Shown here piece after piece: positions 9,842 through 21,289 of a stretch of 64,000 nucleotides of DNA (positions within the stretch are counted from its first letter, which is position 1; every line of letters starts with the position of its first letter). The translations under genes were made by a program, and so were the position numbers. Origin of the DNA: Ascaphus truei (Eukaryota; Chordata; Amphibia; Anura; Ascaphidae); NCBI GenBank assembly GCA_036426205.1, contig CM071570.1:74617763-74681762 (forward strand), read 5' to 3'. The notes under the pieces were generated by a model, which was given only the letters and a program-made list of their open reading frames with translations, was not told where the DNA came from and searched no databases.

Positions 9842-10920
9842 TGTAGGGATGTCCTGGTTTGCTTGTCCACCTACGCTGCAGGGTGCCTCTTGAGGGAGTG
9901 TTCGGATGTTCCGCGGCGGCCCGGCAGCACAGGGTGCCGCCATGTTGTTGCGCAATGGTAAGTGTGACTGTCAGAGCGGAGAGAGAGTTCGCGCATGCGC
10001 AGTGCAAAGTGCGCGAACGTCTGGCCAATCACAGAGAGGCTTTGCTGTAAACTACAACCCCCAGGAGCCTCAGCGAAGTCACCTGACGCCAGGGAGCGAA
10101 TAGGATTGTGGGGATTGCTGACAGGCAGGAAAGGGAAGTGTGGGGGAGAGACCACTCTAGCCAGAGGGCACCAGAGGAGCAAGGTAAGAGGTAGTGTGTG
10201 TGCAGGGGGTCAGTGACCCACCTGCGTAGGCCAGATTCTCCCTCAGGCCCCAGTGTATACCCTGAGTCACCATAAGTTTGTGGTGCTGCAGGGACGCCCT
10301 ATATAGGTAGCGACAACCATCATTTACTGCATAGACAGATAGGGACACAGTGTCACGGAGCTGCGGAGGTGACAGTCGTTTGGGCCCAAGCTACTGGACA
10401 TCATCCACTCGTGTGAGACTGCACTGGATCAGCGGATCATTTTTTAAGTTTGTTGCCGGTCACCGCAGTGACCGGAAGGTATTTTATAAGTGCACCAACA
10501 CCGGTACCAACAGGCGCTGATCCCGCCTTGGGGGAGGATTCTTTGGGGACACTGGGTTGAGTGACCAGAGAACTGCGCATATATTTATATGATAGTGGAC
10601 ACGGTGTGGGGTGCACACGGTGACGGGGAGTGACATTTCTCTATAGGAGAGTGGCCGAGCCACTGGTATATGTTATTGCATTTCATTATGTTCAATGCTA
10701 TTTCCTATGTGCGTTATTACTTATAGTTATAAGATAAGGATCTACTTATTCATATCTGTAAACGGTTATCAAACTGAAGTGTGTTACCATTGTTCTTGCC
10801 TAGGGGAATCTCACTCATTGGGGATCCTGGGTAAGTGGAGGCGCTGCCAAAAGTATTGTTATTGCCCCAGGCTCCCAGTTAGCAGAGGCCCAGATCTCGC
10901 TGAGCCAGCAGGTGTGTACA
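9842..10920 (+). mobile_element. Ty3/gypsy 3' LTR (approximate)
   Basis: Begins TGTAGGGATGTCC directly after the polypurine tract; the best canonical end is GTGTGTACA at 10912-10920, giving about 1.08 kb. The left boundary is well supported by the tract. The right boundary is not, because there is no second LTR to compare and the following DNA is another element. No TATAAA is present; weak TATATA-like sites are near 10289 and 10577. Confidence 0.55.
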
Positions 10921-10961
10921 GAACCAGTAGTCACTCTAGAGCAGTAGGAAAGAGGGCTACA

Positions 10962-12674
10962 AAAGTAAATAAACCTTTCTACTTACCCCTGCCATCATGA
11001 AGGGCGTCTTCGTCAGCATACTGCAAGGCCAGAAAGAATACAATAAATAATACAATTTAATGGCCCCTAACACCTTAATCACCTTAGCGGTTAATAATAG
11101 CCAATTATAGCCAACACATTAATTCAAACAAGGAGCCAACAAAAGAATGAAATAATTAAAAATGCTAATCAATCGAAAAAATGCATAAATACAAGCATCC
11201 TTCAAATCACATGGCCATATCACATGTTATTAGAGTCAATGGGCTTGAAGACAATCCCATTGGTTGCTGTACTATGTGATAGGTTACTTTAGTTCAAAAG
11301 GATGTGACATCATCCCTTAAAGTGACGTCACATCCTTTTGAACTAATGTAACCTATTACATGGTACCTATCACATGAACACAATCCCATTGGCTCTAATA
11401 CCATGTGATTTGGCCATGTGGTTTGAAGAATGTGACGTACCTCCCTTGGAGATGACGTCACATCCTTCACAACAACAAAAAAAGAGGCGGGCACATGATA
11501 CAGCGTCCAATCAGATTGGAGCTGTACCAATTGACAAAAAAAATGTGATGTCACAGACCATATTTAAGGCCTTGACGCCTCATTTTACATCAAGAAGCCG
11601 ACGTGACAAATTCATGTTGTGGATTTAACATGGGGCTTTGTGGATTAACAGATAAAATAGAAGATTACAGAAAATAAAGAAATAATGACAGATGAAGAAA
11701 GAAGAAGGTGATAGAAGATCAAAGAAAGAAGAATTTTGTTACCTGTTCCAGATCTTCTGGGTGGATGGCGTTGGATTGTCTTTGATGACGTCACGGTACG
11801 AGAGCTTCTTGATACCCCTGGAATCGGAGGGCAAATGCTTCTAAAGGTAAGTAAAATGTTGAATGTATATTATTTTTTTTCACAGGTTTTTTATTGTATT
11901 TCTTTCTTTTAATGTTTTTCATTGCCCATTGACTGCTAATGTATTCATCTGTGTCCGTTTAGGGAACAGATAAATACAGTGATAGCCAATGAATTTTTTT
12001 GGCAAATACTTGTTTTCTATTGAATGTTATTTTTTTCTATTTATCTTGATTGTTTGGTTTAAATAGTTTGTAGTTTGGATGGCTTGTTTTTAGGTATTTT
12101 TTCAATTGATTTGCGTTTTTCATTAATTAAGTCTTTAGTTGGCTCCTTGTTTGAATTGATGTGTTGGCTAGTGGTTTTATTAATTAATTGCTTTGTTGGT
12201 TACTAATTAAAATGTAATTGTTTTGTTGGTTATTGCTTTTATTAATTGAATTTGTTGGCTAGTGCTTTTATTTATTGAATTGTGGTATTTAGGTGCTTGT
12301 GTATGTTTTATTATTGTGTATTTTGATCATTCATGTATTTTTATTAGGGTGACCATTGACTGTTATAGTGGCTAATAATGCCCATATTATATGGGTATGA
12401 TGTACCACTATGCCAATCAATGGGTACAGGGTGGGTATAGTGGGCCCAGGGTGGGCGGTTAGGCCTCCAAGGTGGTAAGTGGGGAAGGGTGGGTTAACCC
12501 CTTAATTACTATAGCGGTTATTAACCGCTAAGGTGATTATGGGGTTAGGGGCCATTAGATTGTATTAGTTGTTGTATTCTTTCTGGCAATGGAGGACATG
12601 GCCCTGTAGTATGCTGATGAGGACACCCTTCATGATGGCAGGGGTAAGTAGAAAGGTTTATTTACTTTATTTAT
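10962..12674. mobile_element. Foldback DNA element with ~140-bp inverted ends
   Basis: The left end (AAGTAAATAAACCTTTC onward, about 10962-11100) is the reverse complement of the right end (about 12510-12674). Shared blocks include CTTACCCCTGCCATCATGAA, CAGAAAGAATACAA, TGGCCCCTAAC and ATCACCTTAGCGGTTA. The inner ends carry the TTAGCGGTTAA palindromic module seen elsewhere. There is no transposase. The interior holds a second palindrome (11204-11425) and an AT-rich half with repeated TTGTTGGCT(A/T)-like blocks. Target duplication and superfamily unresolved. Confidence 0.7.
11204..11425. repeat. Nested palindrome
   Basis: 11204-11308 and 11309-11425 are imperfect reverse complements around TTAAAGTGACG. 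Shared blocks include CAAAAGGATGTGAC, CATGTGAT, CCAATGGG and CACATGGCC. A further ATGACGTCACATCCTT copy lies at 11452. The small gaps between arms suggest an old hairpin. Confidence 0.7.
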
Positions 12675-12849
12675 GCTGGCTGGCTACTGTTTGATTTAAT
12701 AATGGGCAAATTAGCTATTATCCATATCTGGACAATAGTTATTTGGTCCATTACTGTACTGTATGTGTTGGGGAGGGGGGGGGGGGGTATTTATTGCAAT
12801 GTATTACAAATTGTATTTTTTGACACAGGATTGGTACCGCAGGCCAGTG

Positions 12850-13085
12850 GGGATCTCCCCCCCCCCCCCCCCCAAGGGCCCCCAGACACCCTCGGGGTCC
12901 ACCAGAGGACCCCCGGACACCCACAGGGACCACCCGAGGACCCCCATGGGGACCACCCGAGGGTGCACAGATGCCCATGGGGACCACCTGAGGGCCCCAG
13001 ACATCCACGGGGACCTTCCGAGGGCCCCAGACACCCGCGGGGACCACCTTGAGGCCCATGGACACCCACGGGCACCACCCAGGGA
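12850..13085. repeat. GC-rich minisatellite, ~30-bp units
   Basis: About seven to eight units built on GGGGACCACCCGAGG and CCCCAGACACCC. Long frames on both strands (12702-13227) are repeat translations, shown by their regular Gly/Pro periodicity. It is followed by an A-rich stretch at 13117-13138. Confidence 0.85.
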
Positions 13086-13199
13086 CCCCCGCCGGCCTCT
13101 GGTATCAATTGTGTGTATCAAAAAAAAATTAAAAAAAAGATTGTTTTATGTGGGGGCACAGGGGGTGGGTTGTGAATTGGTGGTTAGTACATATTGTAA

Positions 13200-13740
13200 T
13201 GTTTATGGGGGCAGAGGGGGTGTATGAAGGGCCAAATACCGCTTCCTTCACCCCCTCTGCCCCCAATAAAGCTGCTGTTGTTCCTTAACCCCTTCATTGC
13301 CTTAGCGGTTAGCTGCTAAGGTAATGAATTTGACTGTAAATGCATTTTTATTGCATCGTATTGATGCCGGGGTTCTCCGGTGCTGATATTAATAGATATT
13401 TGCTTCGGAGACTCCCTGCATCAATCCGATGCAGGAAAAATTGATTATTTTTTCTAAGTCCCATCTCGCCGCTTATCGGCAGCTTCTCACCACACTCTTG
13501 CCAACTTTTCCTGACGAGACGATTTTGAGACAAAATCTCTATTCTAGAGCCACGATTAATCTTGATAAGCTAATCGGGGCTACTAGAATAGCGCAAATTT
13601 GAAAACCTGGCGATACGTGGCTTATCGGCACGCGTTTGGCTTTTTTTTTTCTCCAAAAAATTGCCGAAAAGCTCTCTTAACGCCAACTTTGGCGGTAAGG
13701 TGACGCTAAGTGGCTTATCGCTGCTTAGTGCATAGGCCCC
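13200..13740. repeat. Palindromic-module repeat, Harbinger-like right end
   Basis: A short inverted pair on GCAGAGGGGGTG / CACCCCCTCTGC is followed by the TTAACCCCTTCATTGCCTTAGCGG module (13284-13325). The following region ends TGCATAGGCCCC, resembling the terminus of the TAA-flanked element at 54172-56534. No left partner was found, so the element is probably truncated. Confidence 0.45.
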
Positions 13741-13980
13741 ATAGTAATAATTGTGCCAAGCTAATGTTAACAAGATTATAATAACCTTATCAAAAATTGA
13801 AAATATTATCAAAAATAGAAAAATTAAAAATGTATGAAAACTGTTAAATAGTAATAAAAGGTAATGCCCAAAACATACAGGCACAAAGCATATAGGCTAA
13901 CACATATTCCAAGTCAATAATAAATGAATGAATGATTATCAATCTTGTCTGTTTCCTTGAATAAAGATGAACTAATAATA
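13741..13980. other. AT-rich, no gene recognised
   Basis: No domain-like frame and no boundary signals. Confidence 0.4.
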
Positions 13981-14148
13981 CCGTATTAGCCGGAATATAG
14001 GGCAATGGTTTTTTCCTAAAAATGTCCTTCCGAAAACTGTACTCGTATTATATGCGCAGCCTAACACCTTTTATTTTTCATGTAGAACACCTTCAAAACT
14101 TTAGGGTCGTTTTATGTGTGCTGCCGTTATATATTCGGGCCAATACGG
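13981..14148. mobile_element. Tc1/mariner-type MITE, TA duplication
   Basis: The left end is CCGTATTAGCCGGAATATA and the right end, complemented, is CCGTATTGGCCCGAATATA. TA flanks both sides (13979-13980 and 14149-14150). It is 168 bp and non-coding. Similar termini are widespread in vertebrates; the superfamily rests on the TA duplication and end sequence. Confidence 0.75.
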
Positions 14149-14150
14149 TA

Positions 14151-14778
14151 ATGCGTATTTGTTTATTTTTTCCGTTCTTCTTTCGCAATCAATGCTTCGT
14201 CAGGAGGTGGGAGGGTAACAAGAGGCAGTACTGCGCAGTCTCCCTTTGGCTGGAACGGGATTCCAGGAAATGGTTGCAGAGAGGTAATTTCTGCCGTGTG
14301 TTCGTGTGTCCGGATAGTTTTGCGTCCACACTGAGCCCCTGCTGCCACCTCTTGTGATCAGTTTCGTTCCCCTCAATTGGGCTTTTTTTTAGAGGTTATT
14401 GAGCACCCTGCGTGGATGCTATTTTATCTATATAGATACTACTGTAGTTATATGTATTTCACTGGAGTTAGGTTTTGGTTTGGAATTCACATGGTGTGAT
14501 TTACCAAACACATTATATGTTTCATATGTGTTTTTGTTTTGTTTTGTGCATTTTATCAAGTGATTCTTTGTATTTTGTGTCATAGTGACCTTTATTAAAT
14601 ATTGTGATATACATTTTACTAATTTGTGGTGCGCTTGTGTGTGTTTTGTCTTTTTTTTCTTTTGGAATACTCCCTTGGGAGTTTTCCATTCATAGGAGCA
14701 TCTTGAGGAGTGGCTCCTACACGCACTGCTGCAAGCGGATTATTTTCTTTAAAGAGACAGCGCGAGCGCAAGAATTCT
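14151..14778. other. Unrecognised repeat-like sequence, no gene
   Basis: Contains CCACACTGAGCCCCTGCTGCC and a T-rich stretch with GTGGTGCGCTTGTGTG near 14625, a style also seen at the ends of other repeats here. No coding domain. Confidence 0.35.
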
Positions 14779-15500
14779 TTATGTGAACGTCACATAGCCA
14801 AGATCGAGGACAGGAGATTGAAGAATAGTATATGAATATCCGTGGTCAAGGTTCCGCTGAGACTGCAAGGCAGAACAGAGGGCAAAGCAAGGCAGGAGAA
14901 GAAACAACAGAATGCTTGCGACCAGCACAACGTCACAAGAAACAAAGTGTTATGCTCAAATTGCAGAGGCACAGACTGAGCTTATAAAGGGTGAATCAGC
15001 CAATCAGTGAACTGCTTGGCAGCAGAGGCTGAAAGTGGAACGAGAGTACAGGCATACCCCGCTTTAAGGACACTCACTTTAAGTACACACGCGAGTAAGT
15101 ACATATCGCCCAATAGGCAAATGTTAGCTCGTGCAAGCGTCTGTCAGCACGTCCTGAACAGCAATACCGGCTCCCTACCTGTACCGAAGCTGTGCACAAG
15201 CGGGGAGACTATAGAGCCTGTTAGAAATGCGTTATTTACATCAGTTTTGCACATATATGATGTTTGCAGTACAGTACATGCATCGATAAGTGGAAAAAAG
15301 GTAGTGCTTCACTTTAAATACATTTTCGCTTTACATACATGCTCCGGTCCCATTGCGTACGTTAATGCGGGGTATGCCTGTACTGATTTGTTGCTGTGCA
15401 GAGTGCACACAGCAGGAGCTGATAAAGAAAGGCTGAAGCAAGTCTGAATCAAACTCTGGGCCGGAGCCTGCGTCCGATCCTCACACTTCTCAATCAATTC
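14779..15500 (+). mobile_element. LTR-like remnant split by a Tigger MITE
   Basis: Promoter-like, purine-rich sequence similar in style to the solo LTR at 40861, including GCTTATAAAGGG (TATA-like, near 14985) followed by AATCAGCCAATCAGTGAAC. The unit resumes after the MITE at 15383 and fades near 15500. No paired LTR or coding sequence was found, so the boundaries are approximate. Confidence 0.35.
15049..15380. mobile_element. pogo/Tigger-type MITE (332 bp), TA duplication
   Basis: The left end CAGGCATACCCCGCTTTAA and the right end, complemented, CAGGCATACCCCGCATTAA form clear inverted ends; TA flanks both sides (15047-15048, 15381-15382). The TIR resembles the vertebrate Tigger/pogo TIR. 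Non-coding. Sister copy at 19214-19544. Confidence 0.88.
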
Positions 15501-16519
15501 CTGAGGCTATAGGAGTACATCATTTTTATATATTATTCGTGTCTGTTTAATATAGGTCTTTACCATGATCCTATAAATAAGCCTATAAGTTTCCACTGAG
15601 AGTCGAGGCACTGGCAACAAAGTTGTCCAGAAAGGCGACTATTGTCTGTCACAACGATCAAGCACTGTCTTGACGTCAAACAGGAAATGTAAATACTGAA
15701 TACCACTTCAACTCTCACATTATTTACTCTATTCACTCATAATATATTACTTGAAAAGAAGTACGTTTTAATATAATATCAAACGGCAACACACTGCCAT
15801 GTAACAAGGAGAATCTCATTTGTAACATACTGTCTGAAAACTGAGAAATAAAAAACATCACACAAAACTCATTATTCTCAAAAAAGCCGTGATGTATGAA
15901 CAGTTATCATGACATCTTGGATACTGTGGAAAACCGATCAAAAAACTATTGCGGAGTGAATAATTATCTAGATGTGAAAGTAAATCCACAGGTGGTTGTT
16001 GTACAGTGTTGTTTGTTATCATGGTTACCAATTTATTTTCATTTTAAATATTTATAGTCTCTGAAACGGTTCAAGCAAATAGTATGAAAATTTAGTACAA
16101 GTTGGCAAATAATACATTTAATGTTTTGTATCAAGAATCCGGTCTATGAGATGTACCGATTATTTTATTTTTTTATCACTTAAGAAATATATATAATGAT
16201 TCCAAGGTGGGGGCTGCACCGATTTGGTGGAAACGCCTGGCAGATCTAAGTTAGGATGGCAGAAATGTACCCTCAAAATGTCATCAGAATCGGTCAAGGC
16301 GTTTCGCTTGTGGAGAGAGAAGACAAGAACAGAAAAACACATGCACAAAGACTAGTTGATGTCTTCACTTTGCTCATGCGCTCATACAACTACAATGCAT
16401 TTGTTTATACTGTACTGTATGTCTGAAAAAGGAAGGAATATTGCTAAAGTTGAAACTGATATATGTCTTGAGTTTATAGTGGTTCTAATATCAGTTTATA
16501 TACAATATGCTGATGCATA
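15500..16519. other. No gene recognised
   Basis: AT-rich DNA without inverted ends or domain-like frames. A short segment at 16459-16515 recurs imperfectly at 18035-18090. Confidence 0.45.
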
Positions 16520-16679
16520 CACTACACCAGGCCTGCACAACATATGGCCCGCGGGCCGCATGCGCCCGCCCGGCCTCTCTGCGCTCCGCAATGAGATTTT
16601 AAAAAAAATAAATAAAAAAAAAAACTTTAAAAAAAAAATAAAACTTAAAAAAAAAGATGGCGGCGAATCCCCGCGGTCC

Positions 16680-17500
16680 CGGGGGTGATGTGAGGTGCAT
16701 TGTGGTAAGGTGCATTGAGGTGAGGTGCAGGGGGGTGAGGTACAGGGGAGGTGAGGTACAGGGGAGGTGAGGTACAGGGGAGGTGAGGTGCAGGAAGGGT
16801 GATGTGAGGTGCAGGGGGTGAGGTGCAGGGGTAATTGGAGGTGCAGGGGAGGGTGGTTGGAGGTGCAGGGGAGGGTGGTTGGAGGTGCAAGGGGGGTGAT
16901 TGGAGGTGCAGGGGGGTGATTGGAGGTGCAGGGGGTGATAGGAGGTGATTGGAGGTGCAGGAGGGGTCATTGGAGGTGTGGGGGGGTGATTGGAGGTGAG
17001 GGGGTCATTGGAGGTGCAGGGGGGGTCATTGGAGGTGCAGGGGGGGTCATTGGAGGTGCAGCGGGGTCATTGGAGGTGCAGGGGGTGATTGGAGGTGCAA
17101 GGGGGTGATTGGAGGTGCAGGGGGGGGGTGAGGTGATTAGGGTGCAAGGGGGGAGAATGATGTGAGGTGCAGGGGGGGGAGGGTGATGTGAGGGGGCAGG
17201 GGGGAGAGTGATGTGAGGTGCAGGGGGGAGAGTGATGTGAGTGAGGGGGGAGAGTGAGTGGAGGTGCAGGGGGGGAGAGTGATGTGAGGTGCAGGGGGGG
17301 AGAATGATGTGAGGTCAGGGGGGAGAATGATGTGAGGTGGCAGGGGGGAAGAAGGATGTTGAGGTGCAGGGGGGGTGGTGGATTGGTGTGGTGTTGCAGG
17401 GGGGGTATTGTGTGTTTGATGTGGAGAGGGAGTATTATGTGTGTGGGTGAGGGGGAGAGATGGGGTATGAGAGATAGATGGGGAGTATCGCAAAGGTTGA
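16680..17500. repeat. G-rich minisatellite inside hAT element
   Basis: Dozens of degenerate units built on GGAGGTGCAGGGGGGTGATT; the left part favours GAGGTGCAGGGG, the right part GGGGGAGAGTGATGTGAGGT. All long frames on both strands here are repeat translations. The plus strand is a strong G-quadruplex candidate. Confidence 0.9.
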
Positions 17501-17550
17501 TAGTGAGGGGTTCTGGGGGAGATATGAGGATGATGATGAGAGGTGCTGGA

Positions 17551-17555
17551 GGAGA

Positions 17556-17608
<53 letters not shown>
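17551..17608. repeat. (GAT)n microsatellite
   Basis: About 19 GAT units, lying just inside the right end of the hAT element. Confidence 0.95.
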
Positions 17609-17610
<2 letters not shown>

Positions 17611-17694
17611 ATTTTACCCGTGCGGCCCAAATTTTTTTTCCTTGGAGCAGTTCGGCCCTTCTCTCTTTACGAGTTGTGCAGGCCTGCACTACAC

Positions 17695-18249
17695 TGTGCT
17701 TCAACAGTAGAATTAATGTATTCTGTTATGTACCTCTGGGATTTCGCCAACTCGTCAGGCTGCTTGTTGCAGCTAAGGACCCAAAGATCATGTCCAAAAT
17801 GATGATGGCCTTGGAGTAAAGTGGGAGTAGACTAACACCAATAACTCATTTAAGTGCGGCACTGGGGCCCCTGCGGCCGTTGCTGATGATGTGACTGTGA
17901 TGGAGAGTATGATATTAGTACTGAGTTGTCTGTGCTCTCTTAGCCTTAGAAGTTCCTCTGAGCAAAGTCAAGATTAAGGAAGGGAAAGGACCAAAAGCCA
18001 GGAAGAAAAAGATTTTTTTCAACACCCTACAGGTAATACTGATATATGTCCATAGTGACTCTAATATCAGTATATACAATAGAATGTTGATGTACCTTGT
18101 GCGCTGACACCGAACTAAGATGACATCAAAAGCCTGTCCTGTTCTCCATTACAACGCAGACAGCAGATCTCCTGGACCTCACAGATATGCCTCAGCACCA
18201 CACAGTAGCAACAGCAGTAAATCTCCCACAGGGTGGGGGGAAACAGTGC

Positions 18250-18282
<33 letters not shown>

Positions 18283-18661
18283 GACACACAGATGAAAAGA
18301 ACAAAGACAATCCCCTTAGTAGCAAAATATATATGTATCAAAAATATAAAGAGAGGACTACTAATCAAACACTATCAGTATTACAAAAAGAAAAAAACTA
18401 AAATGTGTCTAAATAAAGTTTAAATAATGACAACAAAATAGTTTAGTCTAACATAATAGGCAATACAAAATATATTCCCACTGACATATGCATGAAAGAA
18501 TAATAAATCATTGCGTTGGAAAAAGTATATAGTCAATGACCCAGTATATAGCCAGGAAAAATTAGTATGTATACCAAAAACAGAGGGGGAAAAAAGAGAT
18601 AAAAGATAAAGCTTGAGTTAACCTTATATATTATGTGTTGAGCAACTTCTCCTTTTGTGTG

Positions 18662-18697
<36 letters not shown>

Positions 18698-19210
18698 GTC
18701 AAAAAGAGTGCTAATGAGCGTTGGCAAATGTATACAACAAAAAGACAGAAAAGCCCAATGCTGCATCCACTGTGACAAAATATAAGTAATTAGTATATAG
18801 TTAAATACAGTACTTCAATAATAATATTCTCATGAACAAGGGCCATTTAGTTAAACCCTTTGACCAAAGCCAAAATTCACACCTAGGTTACTTGGTAAGT
18901 GGCATCTTTTTCAGTCCCAGTACATTGCTTATGAACTCCTTTGCATGTAAACTGATGAATATGTTCTGGTGTTCATTCATAATATTTCATTTATTACACG
19001 AAAACAAATATAAAGCTTGTTCAGAAAAAATGCTTGAAGCCGTCTAGTAAAGAACATACAGTAATGAGAACAAAAAGTGATAAGAATATGCTTATTGACC
19101 TATCACTTTCCTTAATACTACCAAAATGACAACTGTAATAGTCGGTTAAATCTGTTTGGGAGGTTTCATCAAAATAACTGGTCACTGTATCTGAATCTAC
19201 TATGTTTCAA
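17695..19210. other. AT-rich, no gene recognised; two (TA)n tracts
   Basis: (TA)n at 18259-18281 and 18665-18693. The sequence around them (18280-18900) has the look of a retroelement end but shows no domain. The segment GGGCCATTTAGTTAAACCC at 18841 recurs loosely, complemented, near 46.5 kb. Confidence 0.4.
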
Positions 19211-19213
19211 GTA

Positions 19214-19544
19214 CAGGCATACCCCGGTTTAAGGACACTCACTTTAAGTACACTCGCGAGTAAGTACATATCGCTCAATAGGCAAACGGTAGCTCACGCA
19301 TGCGCCTGTCAGCACGCCCTGAACAGCAATACCGGCTCCCTACCTGTACCGAAGCTGTGCGTAAGCAGGGAGACTATAGAGCCTGTTACACATGTGTTAT
19401 TTACATCAGTTATGCATGTATATGATGATTGCAGTACAGTACATGCATTGATAAGTGGAAAAAGGTAGTGCTTCATTTTAAGTACATTTTCACTTTACAT
19501 ACATGCTCCGGTCCCATTGTGTATGTTAATGCGGGGTATGCCTG
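19214..19544. mobile_element. pogo/Tigger-type MITE (331 bp), TA duplication
   Basis: Same family as 15049-15380 and about 90 percent alike over full length. Ends CAGGCATACCCCGGTTTAA and, complemented, CAGGCATACCCCGCATTAA; TA flanks at 19212-19213 and 19545-19546. Non-coding. Confidence 0.88.
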
Positions 19545-19662
19545 TACTATACAATAAACACATTTAGTTTTGCTCTGGAAAATCTGATTGTTTAAATACA
19601 ACCAAAAAAAGTAGGCCTACTGCAGATTTGTAAAAAAAAAAAAAAAATTATAACGATGAAAT

Positions 19663-19978
19663 CAATGGTGTTCATCCTTTTTTTTTGTTAAGGAACCCTA
19701 TAATTATATGGTGAAATTCAGTGTAACCCCCAACCCTCTCTAATAGCGTGCTTGAGATCAGATGCATTGTAAAGAACCCCAATCCTCTCTAATAGCGTCT
19801 GAGATCAGATACATATTAAGGAACCCCAACCGTCTCTAATAGCACGTCTGAGATCAGATGCATTGTAAATTCTTCTGTATTTGGTACAATTTTCAAATGA
19901 CCTGGAAATTGCAGGGAACCCTTTAGGGATGCCTGGGGAACCCAAGGATTCCTAGGAGACCTCTGTTGAAAAATACTG
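19663..19978. mobile_element. hAT-like MITE with internal ~50-bp tandem repeat
   Basis: The left end CAATGGTGTTCATCC and the right end, complemented, CAGTATTTTTCAACAGAGG resemble the 2451 hAT MITE. Inside, a ~50-bp unit with CTCTCTAATAGC and GAGATCAGATGCAT occurs three times (about 19733-19870). The target duplication is unclear, so boundaries are tentative. Confidence 0.5.
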
Positions 19979-19984
19979 GATTAC

Positions 19985-20786
19985 TGTAGCTATCCAACAT
20001 ATATCATTAAATAATACAAATATTCTACAGTAGGTATGTAGAACACAATCATATTTTCATCTGTTTTATGCATAAAAACAGTGCAAATAAACAGCGCAGT
20101 CATGTGTTAATTTATCATACTGGATTCTACAAAACTAGCAAAATTCGTACAACTTAAAAGAGCACAATATAAAAGAATTATACCCTGAACAGTGTTTCTG
20201 AGCAAGAGGAACAGAACACAGCTGTTGAAAAGAAGGCTCATTAGTTGTGAGGAGTACCCTGCAGAGCTACTAAGTGTGTGTAGGTAATGCCATACATCCC
20301 AGAAATGCTTTCTAACATCTTGGTACTTGCTATAAATAAGCATGCTTCATCAATAATACATTTACAATGCACTCGACGGGAACCATAAAGAACAATGTAT
20401 ATGCAGCATTCAAGCTAAACCCCTTTCTTCACTGAGATTGTAAGTAGGGCACCAGGACACAAATCTCTAAATATACTGTGTGTGCCTCTGCATTAAACTG
20501 AAATGTAAAAAAGAGACTGTTTCAGGTCCATCTGTTCTCGGCTCTTGCTTCTTGTATTTCTACTGACAAATAATGCACACCACTACTTCTTGTAAATGTA
20601 CAATTTGCCTTTTTTTTGCCGTAACAAAAGATAACTATCATAATATATTTATTTGCTGATCTCTTAATAGCGTCACATTTTAAAATATTAGGCGATTCAT
20701 ATTTTGCCCCATTTTAATAGAATTTAATGTGATCACAACTTTTTGTATACATTTGAACTTACGGCTGAGCTCCTTCAACCCTTTGG
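19985..20786. other. No gene recognised
   Basis: AT-rich; nothing with domain similarity or clear repeat ends. Confidence 0.45.
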
Positions 20787-20794
20787 GGGGTAAC

Positions 20795-21281
20795 CAGGGT
20801 TGCCACCACTACGGGTGTCACACGGAGACTACGGGTTTTGCCTGTGTATCTCCGGGCTCCGGGTTTACCTAGTAAACCTCCGGGTGGTGGCGGCGGCGGC
20901 GGCGGCAACATCTCCTGGCATCTCCCTGTGCAAATACTGGCAATATGGCTGTGTAGCGTCAAATTGTGCCGCGTTGCCAAGCCAACGGGGACGCCACATG
21001 ACGTAACAGCATCACGTGACACCCGTTGCCATAACGAGACGCTACGTGATGTCACAACGTCATGCGGCGCCACGTTGTCATGGCAACTTGACGCCGCGTG
21101 ACGCGGTGATGTCACGTAGCGTTCCGTTGTCATGGCAATGCAGCGTCATTTGACGCCGCGTATCCATATTGAAGAGAGTTGCAGGGGGAAGATGCCGGGA
21201 AGACGCCAGAGGTAAGTGCTATATTTTAAAAAATAAATAAAAAATCTCAGGGTTGGCCTGCAGTCGAAGGTGGCAGCCCTG
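20795..21281. mobile_element. hAT-type MITE (487 bp)
   Basis: Ends CAGGGTTGCCACC and, complemented, CAGGGCTGCCACC. Flanks GGGGTAAC (20787-20794) and GGGGTATT (21282-21289) agree at 6 of 8 positions, an aged 8-bp duplication. The interior has (GGC)n at 20886-20909 and several TGACGCCGCGT and ATGTCACGTAGCG blocks. No transposase. Confidence 0.75.
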
Positions 21282-21289
21282 GGGGTATT

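Larger units (their letters stand above)
16528..17686. mobile_element. hAT-type element, exact 8-bp duplication, minisatellite-filled
   Basis: Ends read CAGGCCTGCACAAC on the left and, complemented, the same on the right. CACTACAC flanks both sides exactly (16520-16527 and 17687-17694), the 8-bp duplication expected of hAT. The left subterminal TGGCCCGCGGGCCGCATG is also hAT-like. Nearly all the 1.16-kb interior is a G-rich minisatellite followed by (GAT)n, with no transposase. Confidence 0.9.

Noticed and set aside
12702..13227. Overlapping Gly/Pro-rich ORFs on both strands
   Set aside because: Minisatellite translation; no start context or domain.
16680..17500. Regular repeats that could be read as a CRISPR-like array
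   Set aside because: Units are degenerate, without uniform spacers, and sit inside a hAT element in a vertebrate-type genome.
17332..17819. Poly-Asp or poly-Met ORFs
   Set aside because: Created by the (GAT)n microsatellite.
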